Source: Sphingobium sp. YR768
GTDB lineage: Bacteria; Pseudomonadota; Alphaproteobacteria; Sphingomonadales; Sphingomonadaceae
NCBI RefSeq assembly: GCF_900111125.1
Contig: NZ_FOGE01000003.1
Coordinates: forward strand, 248,001 to 312,000
DNA: 64,000 nucleotides
Direction: 5' to 3'
The position numbers were made by a program, and so were the translations under genes. The notes under the pieces are model-generated. The model was not told where the DNA came from. It saw only the letters and a program-made list of their open reading frames with translations, and did not search any database. Positions within the stretch are counted from its first letter, which is position 1, and each line of letters opens with the position of its first letter. Below, one piece after another: positions 1 through 9,673 of this stretch.

Positions 1-1537
1 AGGCGGTGGGGCTGAGTGCGCCCACATATTTCATGTCGTCGTCATAGGAGACGGTCATGAATTCCTGCATCGCCCAGTCGGCCTCGATCGGCCCCAGCGC
101 CACATCGTCCCCGGTGTTGGGCTTGCCATCGAGGCCATTGTCATAGCCGATCGCCTCGAACTGCTGATAGCCCTTGGCGAATTTGATGCCGCCCAAGCGA
201 GCCAGCGCGGTTTCCGGAGTCGCCTTGATATAGTCGATATTGCGGTAGACGGGGAACGCCTGTTCCAGCACTGCGCCGGCCAGCGCGACGTCGCGCTGGC
301 CCGATGGCGCGGCAGGCGCAATATCGGCAGTCACGACCAGTTCCTTCGGGCTGGCAGAGACGATCTTCGTCACGGTGACGCCCGCGCCCAGATCGATATC
401 GGCGGCGGTCGGCGCGGCGGGCAGATTGTTGCCGAGGATGCGAAGCTGCACGCCCTTCGTCCCGGCCTTCACGGGTCCCGGCGTCACCGCCAGGATCGTG
501 GGCGCGGCGGTCGCGCGGACCAGCTTCACGTCATAGCCGAATTCCTGATATTCGCCCCAGAACCAGCGGCCCTGCGCACTTTGCTGGTCGGGCGCAAACC
601 ACATCGTCTCGCGCGCTGCGCTGACCAGATCGTCGGGCTTTGCTGGGGCCGCCCCACCCTTTGACGATCCGCGCCAGCTATAGCCGGCATAGAGAATGCC
701 GGTACCGGTGCGGTTGATCGTACCGCCGTCAGCCAGCGACCGCAGCGTCGCGCTGGTGGTGAATTCATCGGCGGCCTTGCCGGGCGCGACATTCAGTTCG
801 CCGACGAACTTGCCCTTGCCCGGCACCGACGCGACCACCAACCATTCCCCGGCAAGGCGCGGATTGCGCTGACGTGCGCTCCATGCCGCCCATTCCGGGG
901 TGTGGAGGCCCGCCACCTTGGGCAGATAGGTCAGTGCATAGTCTCCGCGCGTCAGCTTGTCCTTGGGGTCGCGACCGGCGGGCTGTTCCGCATCTTCGGC
1001 CGGGCGACGATATTGGGCATCGGCTTGCGAATAGAGGGCGACGTGCAGATCCTGCAACGTCTTCCATTCCAGCTTCGATCGCCGCCAGGACAGCGGCTGC
1101 GCATAGGCATGGCAGGAGGCGCAGGCGCCGCGCATCGTCTCATTGGGCAGGGCCTCGTCGATGATCCGCTTTTCGGGCAGATACATGACCGGCCGGGCTT
1201 CTTCAGGCGCCAGGCCATGGGACGAGGCCAGAGACTTGACGATCGACCGGCTTTCCTCCGGCGTGATGTCCAGACCATTGAGGCGCACCATCCGTTTGAT
1301 CGCCTGCGCCCAGCCTTCCGGGGTAGTGCGGACCCAACTGATGCGGGACAAGTTGCCCTTGTCATCGGCGCTGTGACAGCTGCCGCATTTTTCCTTCACC
1401 AGCGGGTCCGCAACGGGGATGCCCGCTTCCGTCTCTTTCATGGTGGCGCTGTCCGGGCCGTTATCGCCCTGCGCGAATACGACCGACGCAGAAAACAGCG
1501 TCAGCAGGCCCAACTTCGTGACGGGAAGCCGCTTCAC
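1..1537 (-). CDS. qhpA: Quinohemoprotein amine dehydrogenase alpha subunit (3' end outside window)
   Basis: Periplasmic di-heme subunit of quinohemoprotein amine dehydrogenase, which oxidises primary amines to aldehydes. The frame opens at a GTG at 1537 with AAGGGGG just upstream and stays open to the window edge (512 residues). Visible parts are a signal peptide ending near residue 22, heme motifs CGSCH (51-55) and CASCH (139-143), then a long beta-rich region with repeated Ig-like segments, as in this family. The mature family protein is about 490-500 residues, so little is missing. The partner genes (radical-SAM qhpD, gamma subunit qhpC, beta subunit qhpB) would lie beyond position 1. It is divergent from the molybdenum enzyme genes. 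Function is recognised from domain order, not from a search. Confidence 0.85.
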   Translation of the reverse strand, partial: MKRLPVTKLGLLTLFSASVVFAQGDNGPDSATMKETEAGIPVADPLVKEKCGSCHSADDKGNLSRISWVRTTPEGWAQAIKRMVRLNGLDITPEESRSIVKSLASSHGLAPEEARPVMYLPEKRIIDEALPNETMRGACASCHAYAQPLSWRRSKLEWKTLQDLHVALYSQADAQYRRPAEDAEQPAGRDPKDKLTRGDYALTYLPKVAGLHTPEWAAWSARQRNPRLAGEWLVVASVPGKGKFVGELNVAPGKAADEFTTSATLRSLADGGTINRTGTGILYAGYSWRGSSKGGAAPAKPDDLVSAARETMWFAPDQQSAQGRWFWGEYQEFGYDVKLVRATAAPTILAVTPGPVKAGTKGVQLRILGNNLPAAPTAADIDLGAGVTVTKIVSASPKELVVTADIAPAAPSGQRDVALAGAVLEQAFPVYRNIDYIKATPETALARLGGIKFAKGYQQFEAIGYDNGLDGKPNTGDDVALGPIEADWAMQEFMTVSYDDDMKYVGALSPTA

Positions 1538-1794
1538 CCTTATGTCCCCCTTCGCACCCGACATTTTGCCTTGGGTGCATATAGAAAGCCTCGGCAGACG
1601 CTCTTGCGGCGTCACATTTTCGATAACGTACAGCCTCATGATAATCCGCCATAGAAAATTTGACGATTGTCATGATTTTTATTCCGCTACACTGCTGGTC
1701 CAGGCCATGTCCGAATGCCGCTGCCCTGATCCGACTGGACAGGAGGGGCGGATCGGCGTTGAATGGCGACAGGGAACAGACATGGGGTAGGCAT

Positions 1795-2265
1795 ATGGCG
1801 GTCAGCTTTACGGTGAATGGCGAAAAACGGCAGGTCGATGGCGATCCGGCCAAGCCGCTGCTGTGGGTGTTGCGGGAAGACCTGGACATGGTCGGCACCA
1901 AATTCGGGTGCGGCGCCGGTCTGTGCGGGGCCTGCACCGTGCATCTGGGCGGCGATGCCGTGCGATCCTGCCAGACGCCGCTGGGCGATGTGAACGGCAT
2001 GGCGATCACCACGATCGAAGGCGTGCAGGCCAGCGATCCGGGCAAGCGTATCGCTGCCGCCTGGATCAAGCTGGACGTGCCGCAATGCGGCTATTGCCAG
2101 GCCGGGCAAATCATGAGCGCGACCGCCTTGCTCGCCACCACGCCCAAGCCCAGCGACGAGGAGATTGACGCGGCAATGATGGGCAATCTGTGCCGCTGCT
2201 CCACCTATGTCCGTATCCGCGCTGCGATCAAGGATGCGGCCGGCATCGTGGAGGCCAAGGCATGA
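1795..2265 (+). CDS. Isoquinoline 1-oxidoreductase-like alpha subunit, [2Fe-2S] protein
   Basis: Small iron-sulfur subunit (156 aa) of a xanthine-oxidase-family molybdenum hydroxylase. It passes electrons from the molybdenum cofactor through two [2Fe-2S] clusters. The plant-ferredoxin-like N-terminal cluster is seen as [13 protein letters not shown] with a following RSC. The C-terminal cluster is seen as CGYCQAGQ and GNLCRC. ATG 1795 is the start that fits the family ([10 protein letters not shown]). The stop overlaps the next gene by ATGA, so the two are coupled. No FAD subunit gene is adjacent, as is usual for the two-subunit IorAB type. The true substrate (N-heterocycle or aldehyde) cannot be read from the sequence. 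Confidence 0.9.
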   Translation: MAVSFTVNGEKRQVDGDPAKPLLWVLREDLDMVGTKFGCGAGLCGACTVHLGGDAVRSCQTPLGDVNGMAITTIEGVQASDPGKRIAAAWIKLDVPQCGYCQAGQIMSATALLATTPKPSDEEIDAAMMGNLCRCSTYVRIRAAIKDAAGIVEAKA

Positions 2266-4445
2266 GCGCGGCCACCCTTTCCCGCCGGGGCTTCATCTCC
2301 GCCTCCTTGCTGGCAGGCGGCGGCTTGCTGTTCGATCTCAACATGCCCGTCGCCCGCGCGGCGGACGGAACACCGGTGATCCTGACCGCCTTCATCCGCA
2401 TCCTGCCCGACAATCGCGTCATCATCGGCGCGAAGAATGCGGAGATCGGCCAGGGCGCCAAGACGATGCTGCCGATGCTGATCGCCGAGGAGCTGGACGT
2501 CGACTGGAAGCAGGTGACGATCGAGCAGACCCATGCCGACGCCAAGATTTTCGGCGGGCAGAGCGCGGGCGGCAGCCGCACCACACCGCGCGAATGGCTG
2601 CCCACGCGGCAGGCGGGTGCTGCGGCGCGCGCGATGCTGGTCGCGGCGGCAGCGCAAGGCTGGGGCGTGGCGCCCGAAACGCTGAAGGTCGCGGGCGGAA
2701 CCGTGACCGATCCGAAATCGGGGAAATCGGCGACCTATGCGTCGCTGGCGGTGGCGGCGGCGAAACTGCCTGCCCCCGATCCCGCAACATTGAAACTGAA
2801 AGACCCGGCGGATTTCCGCATCATCGGCCAGTCGATCGGCGGCGTCGATACGCCCGCCATCGTTACGGGCAAGCCGCTGTTCGGGATCGATTTCACGCTG
2901 CCGGACATGCTCTATGCCGTGCTGGAAACCTGCCCGGCGCATGGCGGCATTTATAAATCGGCCAATCTGGATGAAGTGAAGGCGCTGCCCGGCATCACCC
3001 ATGTCCTGACGATCAAGGGCGATGGCACGCCCGAATCCGGGTTCGACGGCGTCGCTATCCTCTCCAAAAGCTGGTGGACCGCCAATCAGGCGCGCGAGAC
3101 GCTGAAGGTCGACTGGGATGTCAGTAGCGTCAGCGGCTTTTCGACCGAAGCCTATGCCGCGCAGGCGGCCGAACGGCGCAAGGGCAAGGCCGATGGCGAC
3201 ATCGTGCGCACGGGCGATGTGGACGCCGCCTTTGCCGGTGCAGCGAAGACGGTCAGCGCCGATTACAGCTATCCCTTCCTGGCGCATGGCACGCTGGAAC
3301 CGCAAAACTGCACCGCCCTGTTCAAGGATGGCGCCGTCGAAATCTGGGCGCCGACGCAGAATCCGGAAAGCGGCCGCGCGCTGGTGGCCAAGGCGCTGAA
3401 CCTGCCGCCCGAAAAGATTCGCATCAACTTCACCCGCATCGGCGGCGGATTCGGTCGGCGGCTGATGAACGATTATATGGTGCAGGCGGCATCGATCGCG
3501 GCGCAGGTGCCGGGCACGCCGGTCAAGCTGCTATGGAACCGGCAGCAGGATATCCAGCGGGACTTTTACCGCCCGGCCGGCTGGCACGGCTTCCGCGCGG
3601 CGCTGGACAAGGATGGCGCTCTGACCGGCTTCCACGATCATTTCGTGACCTTCGGCAAGGATGGCAAGCCGGTCCGATCAGCGGAAATGCCGGCCAGCGA
3701 ACTGCCTGCCGGGCTGATCGACAATGTGCTGCTGGAACAGAGTTTTCTGACCACCAACATGCCGACCGGCTGGTTGCGCGCGCCCGGCTCCAACGCGCTG
3801 GCCTTCGTCTATCAGGCGTTTTTGGATGAAGTGGCGGATGCAGCGGGCAAGGATCTGCCGACGCTGATGCTGGAGATATTGGGCGAACCGCGCGAATTGC
3901 CGCGCGGCCCGAACGCGCCGCCCTTCGTCACCAGCCGCGCGAGGGGCGTGATCGAAAAGGCCGTTGCCATGGGCGGCTGGGCAGACCGCAAGACTTTGTC
4001 CAAGGGGACCGGCAAGGGCTTCGCCTTCTACTACAGCCATATGGGCTATTTCGCCGAGGTGCTGGAAGTGGCGATCATCGAAGGCATGCCCAAGGTGAAG
4101 ACCGTATGGGTCGCGGGCGATGTCGGCAGCCAGATCATCAATCCGATCAACGCCCTGCATCAGGCGCAGGGATCGGTGATCGAGGGGCTGGGGCAGGCGC
4201 TGGCCGGGCAGATCATCACCCAGGTCGATGGCGCGGTCGAACAGGCCAATTATGACACCCACCCCTTCCTGCGGATCAACGATGCGCCGGAGATCATCGT
4301 GGAGTTCGTGAAGACGGATTATCCGCCCACCGGCCTCGGCGAACCGGCCCTCCCGCCGGTCATCCCGGCGCTGGTCAACGCGATTCACGCCGCGACCGGG
4401 AAACGCATTCGCAGCCTGCCGGTGACGGCGGAGATGCTGGCCTGA
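2262..4445 (+). CDS. Isoquinoline 1-oxidoreductase-like beta subunit, Tat-exported molybdenum enzyme
   Basis: Large molybdopterin subunit (727 aa) paired with the upstream [2Fe-2S] subunit. The N-terminus carries a twin-arginine signal ([14 protein letters not shown], residues 7-20), so the folded complex should act in the periplasm. Two cofactor-binding segments are visible: GSRTTPREW near residue 109 and IGGGFGRRL near 395. The C-terminal GLGEPALPP holds the glutamate expected in the active site of this family. The family uses cytochrome-type acceptors rather than NAD. The neighbour is a divergent amine dehydrogenase that would make aldehydes in the same compartment. Family placement is firm, substrate is unknown. 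Confidence 0.9.
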   Translation: MSAATLSRRGFISASLLAGGGLLFDLNMPVARAADGTPVILTAFIRILPDNRVIIGAKNAEIGQGAKTMLPMLIAEELDVDWKQVTIEQTHADAKIFGGQSAGGSRTTPREWLPTRQAGAAARAMLVAAAAQGWGVAPETLKVAGGTVTDPKSGKSATYASLAVAAAKLPAPDPATLKLKDPADFRIIGQSIGGVDTPAIVTGKPLFGIDFTLPDMLYAVLETCPAHGGIYKSANLDEVKALPGITHVLTIKGDGTPESGFDGVAILSKSWWTANQARETLKVDWDVSSVSGFSTEAYAAQAAERRKGKADGDIVRTGDVDAAFAGAAKTVSADYSYPFLAHGTLEPQNCTALFKDGAVEIWAPTQNPESGRALVAKALNLPPEKIRINFTRIGGGFGRRLMNDYMVQAASIAAQVPGTPVKLLWNRQQDIQRDFYRPAGWHGFRAALDKDGALTGFHDHFVTFGKDGKPVRSAEMPASELPAGLIDNVLLEQSFLTTNMPTGWLRAPGSNALAFVYQAFLDEVADAAGKDLPTLMLEILGEPRELPRGPNAPPFVTSRARGVIEKAVAMGGWADRKTLSKGTGKGFAFYYSHMGYFAEVLEVAIIEGMPKVKTVWVAGDVGSQIINPINALHQAQGSVIEGLGQALAGQIITQVDGAVEQANYDTHPFLRINDAPEIIVEFVKTDYPPTGLGEPALPPVIPALVNAIHAATGKRIRSLPVTAEMLA

Positions 4446-4481
4446 CTCTGCTACGGCAGTATCGGTCCGGTCATAGTCGCT

Positions 4482-5081
4482 TCAAAGCAGGGTCAGTTGC
4501 GCCACCGGGGCGAAGCTGCGGCGATGGAGCGGGGTCGGGCCGTGGGTGCGCAACGCCGCCATATGCTTGGCGCTGCCATAGCCCTTGTTCGTTTCCCAGC
4601 CATAATGGGGATAGTCGGCCGCCGCCGCGATCATCATCCGGTCGCGCTCTTCCTTAGCAAGGATGGAGGCGGCGGCGATTGACAGGCATTTGGCGTCGCC
4701 CTCCACGATCGCGGTGGAGGCCCAGCGCCATTGGGGGCAGCGATTGCCATCGACCAGCACATGCGCGCAGTCATGGCTCAGCGCCTCGACCGCGCGGGTC
4801 ATGGCCAGCATCGTCGCCCAGAGGATATTGATCTCGTCAATCTCTTCGACACTCGCGATGCCGATGCCCCAGCAGAGGGCCCGCGCCTTGATCTCGCCTT
4901 CCAGCATGGCGCGCTTCTTTGCGCTGAGTTGCTTCGAATCGTTGAGGCCATCGGGGCAATCTTCGGCACGCAATATGACAGCGGCGGCGACCACGGGGCC
5001 GGCCAGCGGTCCCCTGCCCGCTTCGTCCACCCCGGCGACGAGGCCGGGATGGTGCAGCGCTTCGTGCGCGAAATCAGGCAT
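4482..5081 (-). CDS. rnhB: Ribonuclease HII
   Basis: Removes ribonucleotides and RNA from RNA-DNA hybrids. The 199-residue product has the RNase HII signature [15 protein letters not shown] near residue 17, with the catalytic Asp-Glu pair, a VDGNRCP segment, and [15 protein letters not shown] later on. ATG 5081 is chosen because the longer upstream frame lies inside thiD and lacks family similarity. It overlaps the end of thiD by 8 nt, suggesting one transcript with thiD and the DUF1272 gene. It is convergent with the molybdenum enzyme operon, with 36 nt between stops. Confidence 0.95.
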   Translation of the reverse strand: MPDFAHEALHHPGLVAGVDEAGRGPLAGPVVAAAVILRAEDCPDGLNDSKQLSAKKRAMLEGEIKARALCWGIGIASVEEIDEINILWATMLAMTRAVEALSHDCAHVLVDGNRCPQWRWASTAIVEGDAKCLSIAAASILAKEERDRMMIAAAADYPHYGWETNKGYGSAKHMAALRTHGPTPLHRRSFAPVAQLTLL

Positions 5082-5946
5082 AGGCGTGGAAGCCGAAAGG
5101 CGAGCCCATCGGGCCGTGACCGGCGCCAAGGCCGGGGGCAAGGGTCAGCGCCTCACGGACATATTTGCGTGCCCGTTCGATCGCCTCCACCAAGTCCAGC
5201 CCCTGCCCAAGGCCCGTCGCGATCGCGCTGGCCAAAGTGCAGCCGGTGCCGTGGGTGTGCGGCGTATCGATGCGGGCATTGCTCCATGCCTTGAGCACGC
5301 CGCGCGGCGCGATCAGCCGGTCTGTCAGCATCGGGCCTTCGCCATGACCGCCCTTGGCGAGAACATGCGTGTCGAAGCGCACGGCGATATCCTGTCCGCC
5401 CAACGCCTCCAGTTCGGGGATATTGGGGGTAACGAGCGTGGCGATGGCCATCAGCTTTTCAAAGGCCGCGATGGTCGCGTCATCGGCCAGCAGCGAACCG
5501 CTGGTCGCGACCATGACCGGATCGAAGACGATCGGTATTTCCTTTTCGCCTGCATTTTCACGATCCGGAGGGCGACGAAAGCCGAGGCGGGGGTCCATCT
5601 CTCGACCTTGCATTGCAGCGGCCGGTTGGGAGATGGGTTCCCGCCTTCGCGGGAATGACGAAGAGAGGAAGTCGGCCACGGCATGGGCGGTTTGCGCGCT
5701 GCCGATCATGCCGATCTTCACCGCGTCGACGCCGATGTCGCTGATGCAGCTTTCCATCTGGGCCAGCACCATGTCTGTGGGGATCGGGTGGACGCCCTGC
5801 ACACCCAGCGTGTTCTGGGCGGTGATCGCGGTGATGGCGGTCATGCCGAAACCGCCGAGCAGCGTCACGGTCTTCAGGTCCGCCTGAATGCCCGCGCCGC
5901 CTCCGCTGTCGGAGCCGGCGATGATGAGGATGCGGGCAGGCTTCAT
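5074..5946 (-). CDS. thiD: Hydroxymethylpyrimidine/phosphomethylpyrimidine kinase with repeat-derived insertion
   Basis: Phosphorylates hydroxymethylpyrimidine and its phosphate in thiamine synthesis. The ribokinase-fold N-terminus ([20 protein letters not shown]) and the C-terminal [13 protein letters not shown] anion-hole motif are intact. Normal ThiD runs directly from ...AVADFL to [14 protein letters not shown]. Here about 42 residues (roughly 95-136, starting [10 protein letters not shown]) are inserted in frame. The inserted DNA is an interspersed palindrome of the CATTCCCGCGAAGGCGGGAA type. At 290 aa the protein is longer than the usual 260-270. The insertion lies in a loop before a core strand and no catalytic motif is lost, so activity is plausible. 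Confidence 0.93.
   Translation of the reverse strand: MKPARILIIAGSDSGGGAGIQADLKTVTLLGGFGMTAITAITAQNTLGVQGVHPIPTDMVLAQMESCISDIGVDAVKIGMIGSAQTAHAVADFLSSSFPRRREPISQPAAAMQGREMDPRLGFRRPPDRENAGEKEIPIVFDPVMVATSGSLLADDATIAAFEKLMAIATLVTPNIPELEALGGQDIAVRFDTHVLAKGGHGEGPMLTDRLIAPRGVLKAWSNARIDTPHTHGTGCTLASAIATGLGQGLDLVEAIERARKYVREALTLAPGLGAGHGPMGSPFGFHAYA
5539..5664 (-). repeat. Interspersed palindromic repeat translated inside thiD
   Basis: About 126 nt on the minus strand contain the repeat arm CATTCCCGCGAAGGCGGGAA followed by a wider dyad, CCCATCTC paired with GAGATGGA. The element has no stop codon in the thiD frame and its length is a multiple of three. Boundaries are estimated from where ordinary ThiD sequence resumes. 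Confidence 0.75.
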
Positions 5947-6167
5947 CCCTTGAAATGCCGCTCCGTCGAGGCCGGGTTATTGGCCAACGCCTTGCCCATA
6001 CGGGTCGGGCGGTCCATCAGTTCGCCGCCGCAATTGGGGCAGCGATCGTCCAGCGCTTCTGCACAGGGCGCGCACCAGGTGCATTCGAACGAGCAGATGA
6101 ACGCGCCGGGCTCGTCGGCGGGGAGATCGACGCCGCAGCGTTCGCAATCGGGGCGCATTTCAAGCAT
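5943..6167 (-). CDS. DUF1272 domain protein, small zinc-ribbon-like
   Basis: A 74-residue protein starting MLEMRPDCERCG. Four CxxC-type cysteine pairs (CERC, a Cys before SFECTWC, CAPC, CPNCGGEL) suggest zinc binding, as in the DUF1272 family, whose role is not known. ATG 6167 is chosen because the longer frame upstream runs through a palindromic repeat. Its stop overlaps the thiD start by ATGA. Genes of this family are often short stand-alone units, so placement ahead of thiD and rnhB may simply reflect a shared promoter. Confidence 0.85.
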   Translation of the reverse strand: MLEMRPDCERCGVDLPADEPGAFICSFECTWCAPCAEALDDRCPNCGGELMDRPTRMGKALANNPASTERHFKG

Positions 6168-6177
6168 GATAGATATA

Positions 6178-6327
6178 TCCGTTCGGGCTGAGCCCTTCGA
6201 CTGCCTGCCAAGGCAGGCGCTCAGGATGAACTTGCCTGCGGCAAGTCGAAGCCCGTGTCTGAGCGGAGGCGAAGACACCTCCCTGCGGTCGGCGATGCCC
6301 TTCGACTTCGCTCAGGACGAACGGAGG
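6178..6327. repeat. Composite palindromic repeat, GACGAACGG family
   Basis: The stretch between the DUF1272 gene and glmM begins TCCGTTCGGGCTGAGCCC and ends CTCAGGACGAACGGA. Inside are further dyads such as CTGCCTGCCAAGGCAGGC. It is one of eight copies or half-copies of this family in the window and shares its ends with those near 7.7, 12.2, 16.6 and 46.2 kb. Confidence 0.8.
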
Positions 6328-6338
6328 TTTTTCTCGCG

Positions 6339-7679
6339 TCACGCCGCCGCCTTCTCCACCGCGGCGCAGATGCGTTCGACAACGTCCTTCACCTGATCCT
6401 CGCGGTCGCCTTCCGCCATGACGCGGATGACGGGTTCTGTGCCGGAGGGACGGATGACGAGGCGGCCGGCGCCGTTCAGTTCGACCTCGGCCTGCGCGAT
6501 GACGCGCTTTACGTCGTCATGCTCCAGTGGCTTGCCGCCCGAGAAACGGACATTTTTGAGCAGTTGCGGCACGGGGTCGAACTGGTGCAACACTTCGCTG
6601 GCGGGCTTGCCGGCGCGGACCAGCGCGGCCAGCACCTGCAACGCGGCGACGGTGCCGTCGCCGGTGGTGGCGTAGTCGGACAGGATCATGTGGCCGGACT
6701 GTTCCCCGCCGACGTTGAAGCCGCCCTCGCGCATCCGTTCCAGCACATAGCGGTCGCCGACCTTGGTCCGCTCCAGCGCGATGCCCTGCCCCGTCAGGAA
6801 GCGTTCAAGGCCGAGGTTCGACATGATCGTCGCGACGAGGCCGCCGCCGCGCAGTGTGCCTTCCCGCGCGAAATTGGCGGCGATCAGGGCCATGATCTGG
6901 TCGCCGTCGACGATCTTGCCCTGTTCGTCCACCACGATCAGCCGGTCGGCGTCGCCATCCAGCGCGACGCCGATGTCCGCGCCGGAGGAGACAACGGTTT
7001 CCTGCAACAGCAGCGGCGCGGTGGAGCCGCAGCCGTCATTGATGTTGGTGCCGTTGGGCGTGACCCCGACCGCGACGACGGTGGCGCCCAGTTCCCAGAG
7101 CGCAGAGGGCGCGACCTGATAGGCGGCCCCATTGGCGCAATCGACCACGATCTTGAGGCCGTCGAGCCGCAGGTCGGCCGGGAAGCTGGATTTGACCGCA
7201 TGGATATAGCGGCCGCGCGCATCCTCGACCCGGCGGGCGCGACCGATATCCTTGGAAGCGGCGAGCGGGATATCCTGATCCAGCAGCGCCTCGATCTTCA
7301 GTTCATCCTCGTCCGACAGCTTGTAACCGTCCGGGCCGAACAATTTGATTCCATTGTCGAAATAGGGATTGTGGCTGGCGGAGATCATGACGCCCAGATC
7401 AGCGCGCATCGAATGGGCGAGCAGCGCGACGGCGGGCGTCGGGATCGGGCCGAACTGCACCACATCCATGCCGACGGCGGTGAAGCCGGCAACCAGCGCA
7501 TTTTCGACCATATAGCCCGACAGGCGGGTATCCTTGCCGATGACGACGCGGTGGCGGTGGCTGCCGCGCAGGAAATGGGTGCCGGCCGCCATGCCGACCT
7601 TCATCGCCAGGTCGGGGGTCATGGGCCATTGGTTGGTGCGGCCACGGATGCCGTCTGTGCCGAAATATCGCCTGCTCAT
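6339..7679 (-). CDS. glmM: Phosphoglucosamine mutase
   Basis: Interconverts glucosamine-6-phosphate and glucosamine-1-phosphate for UDP-GlcNAc and peptidoglycan synthesis. The 446-residue product begins [16 protein letters not shown]. It has the phosphoserine loop [12 protein letters not shown] near residue 100, the metal loop DGDADR near 245, the sugar loop GGEQSGH, and the phosphate loop [12 protein letters not shown] near the end. ATG 7679 is supported by GGAGAAAGG immediately upstream. Length is normal. No operon partner is obvious; palindromic repeats flank both ends. Confidence 0.97.
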   Translation of the reverse strand: MSRRYFGTDGIRGRTNQWPMTPDLAMKVGMAAGTHFLRGSHRHRVVIGKDTRLSGYMVENALVAGFTAVGMDVVQFGPIPTPAVALLAHSMRADLGVMISASHNPYFDNGIKLFGPDGYKLSDEDELKIEALLDQDIPLAASKDIGRARRVEDARGRYIHAVKSSFPADLRLDGLKIVVDCANGAAYQVAPSALWELGATVVAVGVTPNGTNINDGCGSTAPLLLQETVVSSGADIGVALDGDADRLIVVDEQGKIVDGDQIMALIAANFAREGTLRGGGLVATIMSNLGLERFLTGQGIALERTKVGDRYVLERMREGGFNVGGEQSGHMILSDYATTGDGTVAALQVLAALVRAGKPASEVLHQFDPVPQLLKNVRFSGGKPLEHDDVKRVIAQAEVELNGAGRLVIRPSGTEPVIRVMAEGDREDQVKDVVERICAAVEKAAA

Positions 7680-7723
7680 GCCTTTCTCCATGCACCGATC
7701 AGCCATGAACCCGCAACCCATTA

Positions 7724-7788
7724 TCCGTTCGTCCTGAGCCTGTCGAAGGACGCGCGCAACGTCCTTCGACAGGCTCAGGACGAACGGA
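7724..7788. repeat. Perfect 29-bp inverted repeat
   Basis: Arms at 7724-7752 and 7760-7788 match perfectly around a 7-nt loop (CGCGCAA). Arm sequence starts TCCGTTCGTCCTGAGCC. It sits between the divergent glmM and symporter genes, so it is unlikely to be a simple terminator. It is the most symmetric member of the family in this window. Confidence 0.9.
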
Positions 7789-7840
7789 GTTTAGAAATTG
7801 TCGATCGACTTTCGACGCGCTCGAAGGCATCCGGGCGGAC

Positions 7841-9211
7841 ATGGAAAATTTCAATGCCTTTGTTGACGGCCTGTCCGCCGCCGTCTTTTTCAAGGTGCCG
7901 CTGTTTGGCGCGCAGATCGAACTGATCGTACTCTATCTGGCTTTGCCGATGCTGTTCTTCACCCTGTGGCTGGGTTTCCCCAATGTGACGCAGGTCGGGC
8001 GGGCGATCCGCATCCTGCGCAGCCAGCCGCAGCATGGCGAGGCGAAGGGCGATGTCAGCCAATGGGCGGCGCTTTCCACCGCGCTTTCCGGCACGATCGG
8101 CCTGGGCAATATCGCCGGGGTCGCGGTGGCGCTGACCATGGGCGGACCGGGCGCGATCCTGTGGATGTTCATCATCGGCTGGTTCGCCATGACGGTGAAG
8201 ATGGCCGAGGTGACGCTGGGCCTGAAATATCGCGTGTTCGACAGCCGGGGTCATGTGCATGGCGGGCCGATGTATGTGCTCAAGGCCGTGGGCGCGGCGC
8301 GGGGCTGGCCGAAGCTGGGGATCGTGCTGGGCGGAGCCTATGCCTTTTTCGCCTTGTTCGGGGCGATCCCGATGGTGCAGGTCAACCAGAGTTTCGCGCA
8401 GGTCAAGGTCGTGACCGGCATCACCAATGGCTGGGCCTATGGCGTGTTTCTGGCGGGCGCCGTGGCGCTGGTGACGCTGGGCGGCGCGGCCTGGCTGGGC
8501 GAGGTGTCGAAGCGGCTGACCCCGCTGAAGGTCGCGGTCTATCTGGCGGGCGTGGCGGCGATCCTGATCCTGCATGTCACCGAAATTCCGAGCGCACTGG
8601 CGCTGATCTGGAACGGGGCGTGGAGCGGCGGGGCGATGACCGGCGGCGCGGTCGGCGCCTTTGTCGCGGGGATGCGGCGCGCGGTCTTCGCCAGCGAGGC
8701 GGGTGTAGGGTCTGCCGTGATGGCGCATAGTCTGGCGCGGGCGGAGCATCCGGTGTCGGAAGGGCTGGTCGCGTTGCTGGAGCCGTTGCTGGGCACGATG
8801 ATCGTCTGTGCGCTGGGCGGACTGGCACTGGTGGTCGCGGGGACATGGAATACGGGGCTGGAGGGGATCGCGATCACGTCGGCCGCCTTTGCCAAGGTTT
8901 CGCCCTGGTTCCCCTGGTTGCTGGCGGTGGTGGTGTTCCTCTTCGCCTATTCGACTTTGGTGGCCTGGGGCTTTTATGGCTTGCAGGCCTGGGGTTATCT
9001 GTTCGGCAATGGCCCCAAGGCGCAGTGGGTCTACAAGATCCTCTATGTCGTCGCTTTGCCCCCGGCCGCCGCGATCGACCTCGGCCGGGTGGTCGGGATC
9101 GTCGACAGCAGCTTCTTCCTGATGGCCATTCCCAATGTCATCGCACTGTATCTGTGCGCCGGGGAATTGCGGCGGGACGTGCGGAACTATCTGGCCAAGG
9201 GTGAGGCTTAA
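7841..9211 (+). CDS. Sodium:alanine symporter family protein (AGCS)
   Basis: Inner-membrane amino-acid carrier (456 aa) driven by sodium or protons. About ten hydrophobic segments are visible. The AGCS-type block TALSGTIGLGNIAGVAVAL near residue 80 and the following GPGAILWM are clear, with an internal FASEAGVGSAVMAHS segment typical of the family near 285. Substrate is probably alanine or glycine by family, but this member has an unusual N-terminus, so specificity is open. It stands alone, divergent from glmM. A palindromic repeat and a bidirectional terminator follow. Confidence 0.9.
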   Translation: MENFNAFVDGLSAAVFFKVPLFGAQIELIVLYLALPMLFFTLWLGFPNVTQVGRAIRILRSQPQHGEAKGDVSQWAALSTALSGTIGLGNIAGVAVALTMGGPGAILWMFIIGWFAMTVKMAEVTLGLKYRVFDSRGHVHGGPMYVLKAVGAARGWPKLGIVLGGAYAFFALFGAIPMVQVNQSFAQVKVVTGITNGWAYGVFLAGAVALVTLGGAAWLGEVSKRLTPLKVAVYLAGVAAILILHVTEIPSALALIWNGAWSGGAMTGGAVGAFVAGMRRAVFASEAGVGSAVMAHSLARAEHPVSEGLVALLEPLLGTMIVCALGGLALVVAGTWNTGLEGIAITSAAFAKVSPWFPWLLAVVVFLFAYSTLVAWGFYGLQAWGYLFGNGPKAQWVYKILYVVALPPAAAIDLGRVVGIVDSSFFLMAIPNVIALYLCAGELRRDVRNYLAKGEA

Positions 9212-9331
9212 CTTCGCATATTTCCCGTAAGTTTCGACATTATGTTACGCGGGAGTGATCTTATCGGAAAGTCTCCAACAGGCCGCCAGTAGGTAATAAC
9301 GAGCCGTGATAATAAGACCCTATCGGCTGCC

Positions 9332-9397
9332 GTTCCCCGGCGAAGGCCGGGGTCCAGTTGCGAGCGTGGAACTGGACCCCGGCCTTCGCCGGGGAAC
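9332..9397. repeat. Perfect 28-bp inverted repeat, TTCCCCGGCGAAGGCCGGGG family
   Basis: Arms at 9332-9359 and 9370-9397 are perfect complements around a 10-nt loop. The same arm starts again at 63958 near the window end. It lies downstream of the symporter and could act in transcript termination or mRNA stability, but there is no T-run. Confidence 0.9.
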
Positions 9398-9435
9398 ATT
9401 ATATATCGATTTTCCGTCCTATAGGACAGAAACGC

Positions 9436-9469
9436 AAAAGGCCCCGCTCCATGGGAGCGAGGCCTTTTT
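9436..9469. terminator. Bidirectional intrinsic terminator
   Basis: Stem AAAAGGCC...GGCCTTTTT with inner GCTCC/GGAGC pairing and a T-run on the plus strand and A-run on the left side. It lies just downstream of the minus-strand csbD-like gene and beyond the plus-strand symporter, so it can serve both. Confidence 0.75.
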
Positions 9470-9487
9470 CGTGCAGACGGCTAAGCG

Positions 9488-9670
9488 TCAGATCTTGTCG
9501 CCCAAAGCGCCCTTGACCGATCCGGCCACATCCTGCGCCGTACCCTTGGCCTTCTGCGCCTTGCCTTCGGCTTCCAGACGTTCATTGTCGGTCGCCTTGC
9601 CGATGCCTTCCTTAATAGCGCCAGCGGCCTTGTTGCCTGCGGCCTTCAGCTTGTCGGTTGCTTCGCCCAT
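9488..9670 (-). CDS. CsbD family general stress protein
   Basis: A 60-residue, Lys/Ala/Gly-rich hydrophilic protein with the CsbD pattern: MGEATDKLKAAGNKAAGAIKE, then a second helix with KAQKAKGTAQDVAGSVKGALGDKI. CsbD proteins are stress-induced in many bacteria, often under general stress sigma control; molecular role is not known. The Shine-Dalgarno sequence lies in a hairpin (see 9674-9703). A strong terminator follows. No operon partner. Confidence 0.9.
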   Translation of the reverse strand: MGEATDKLKAAGNKAAGAIKEGIGKATDNERLEAEGKAQKAKGTAQDVAGSVKGALGDKI

Positions 9671-9673
9671 GTC

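Noticed and set aside
1795-4445. Carbon monoxide dehydrogenase or xanthine dehydrogenase
   Set aside because: There is no FAD subunit, the large subunit carries a Tat signal, and the order is small then large as in IorAB.
5539-7788. Possible CRISPR array from closely spaced palindromes
   Set aside because: Repeats are few, irregularly spaced and inverted, without constant spacers or cas genes.
6255-7925. 556-codon open frame on the plus strand opposite glmM
   Set aside because: It is the antisense shadow of a well-recognised gene in high-GC DNA, with low-complexity His/Arg/Asp-rich sequence and no family motif.
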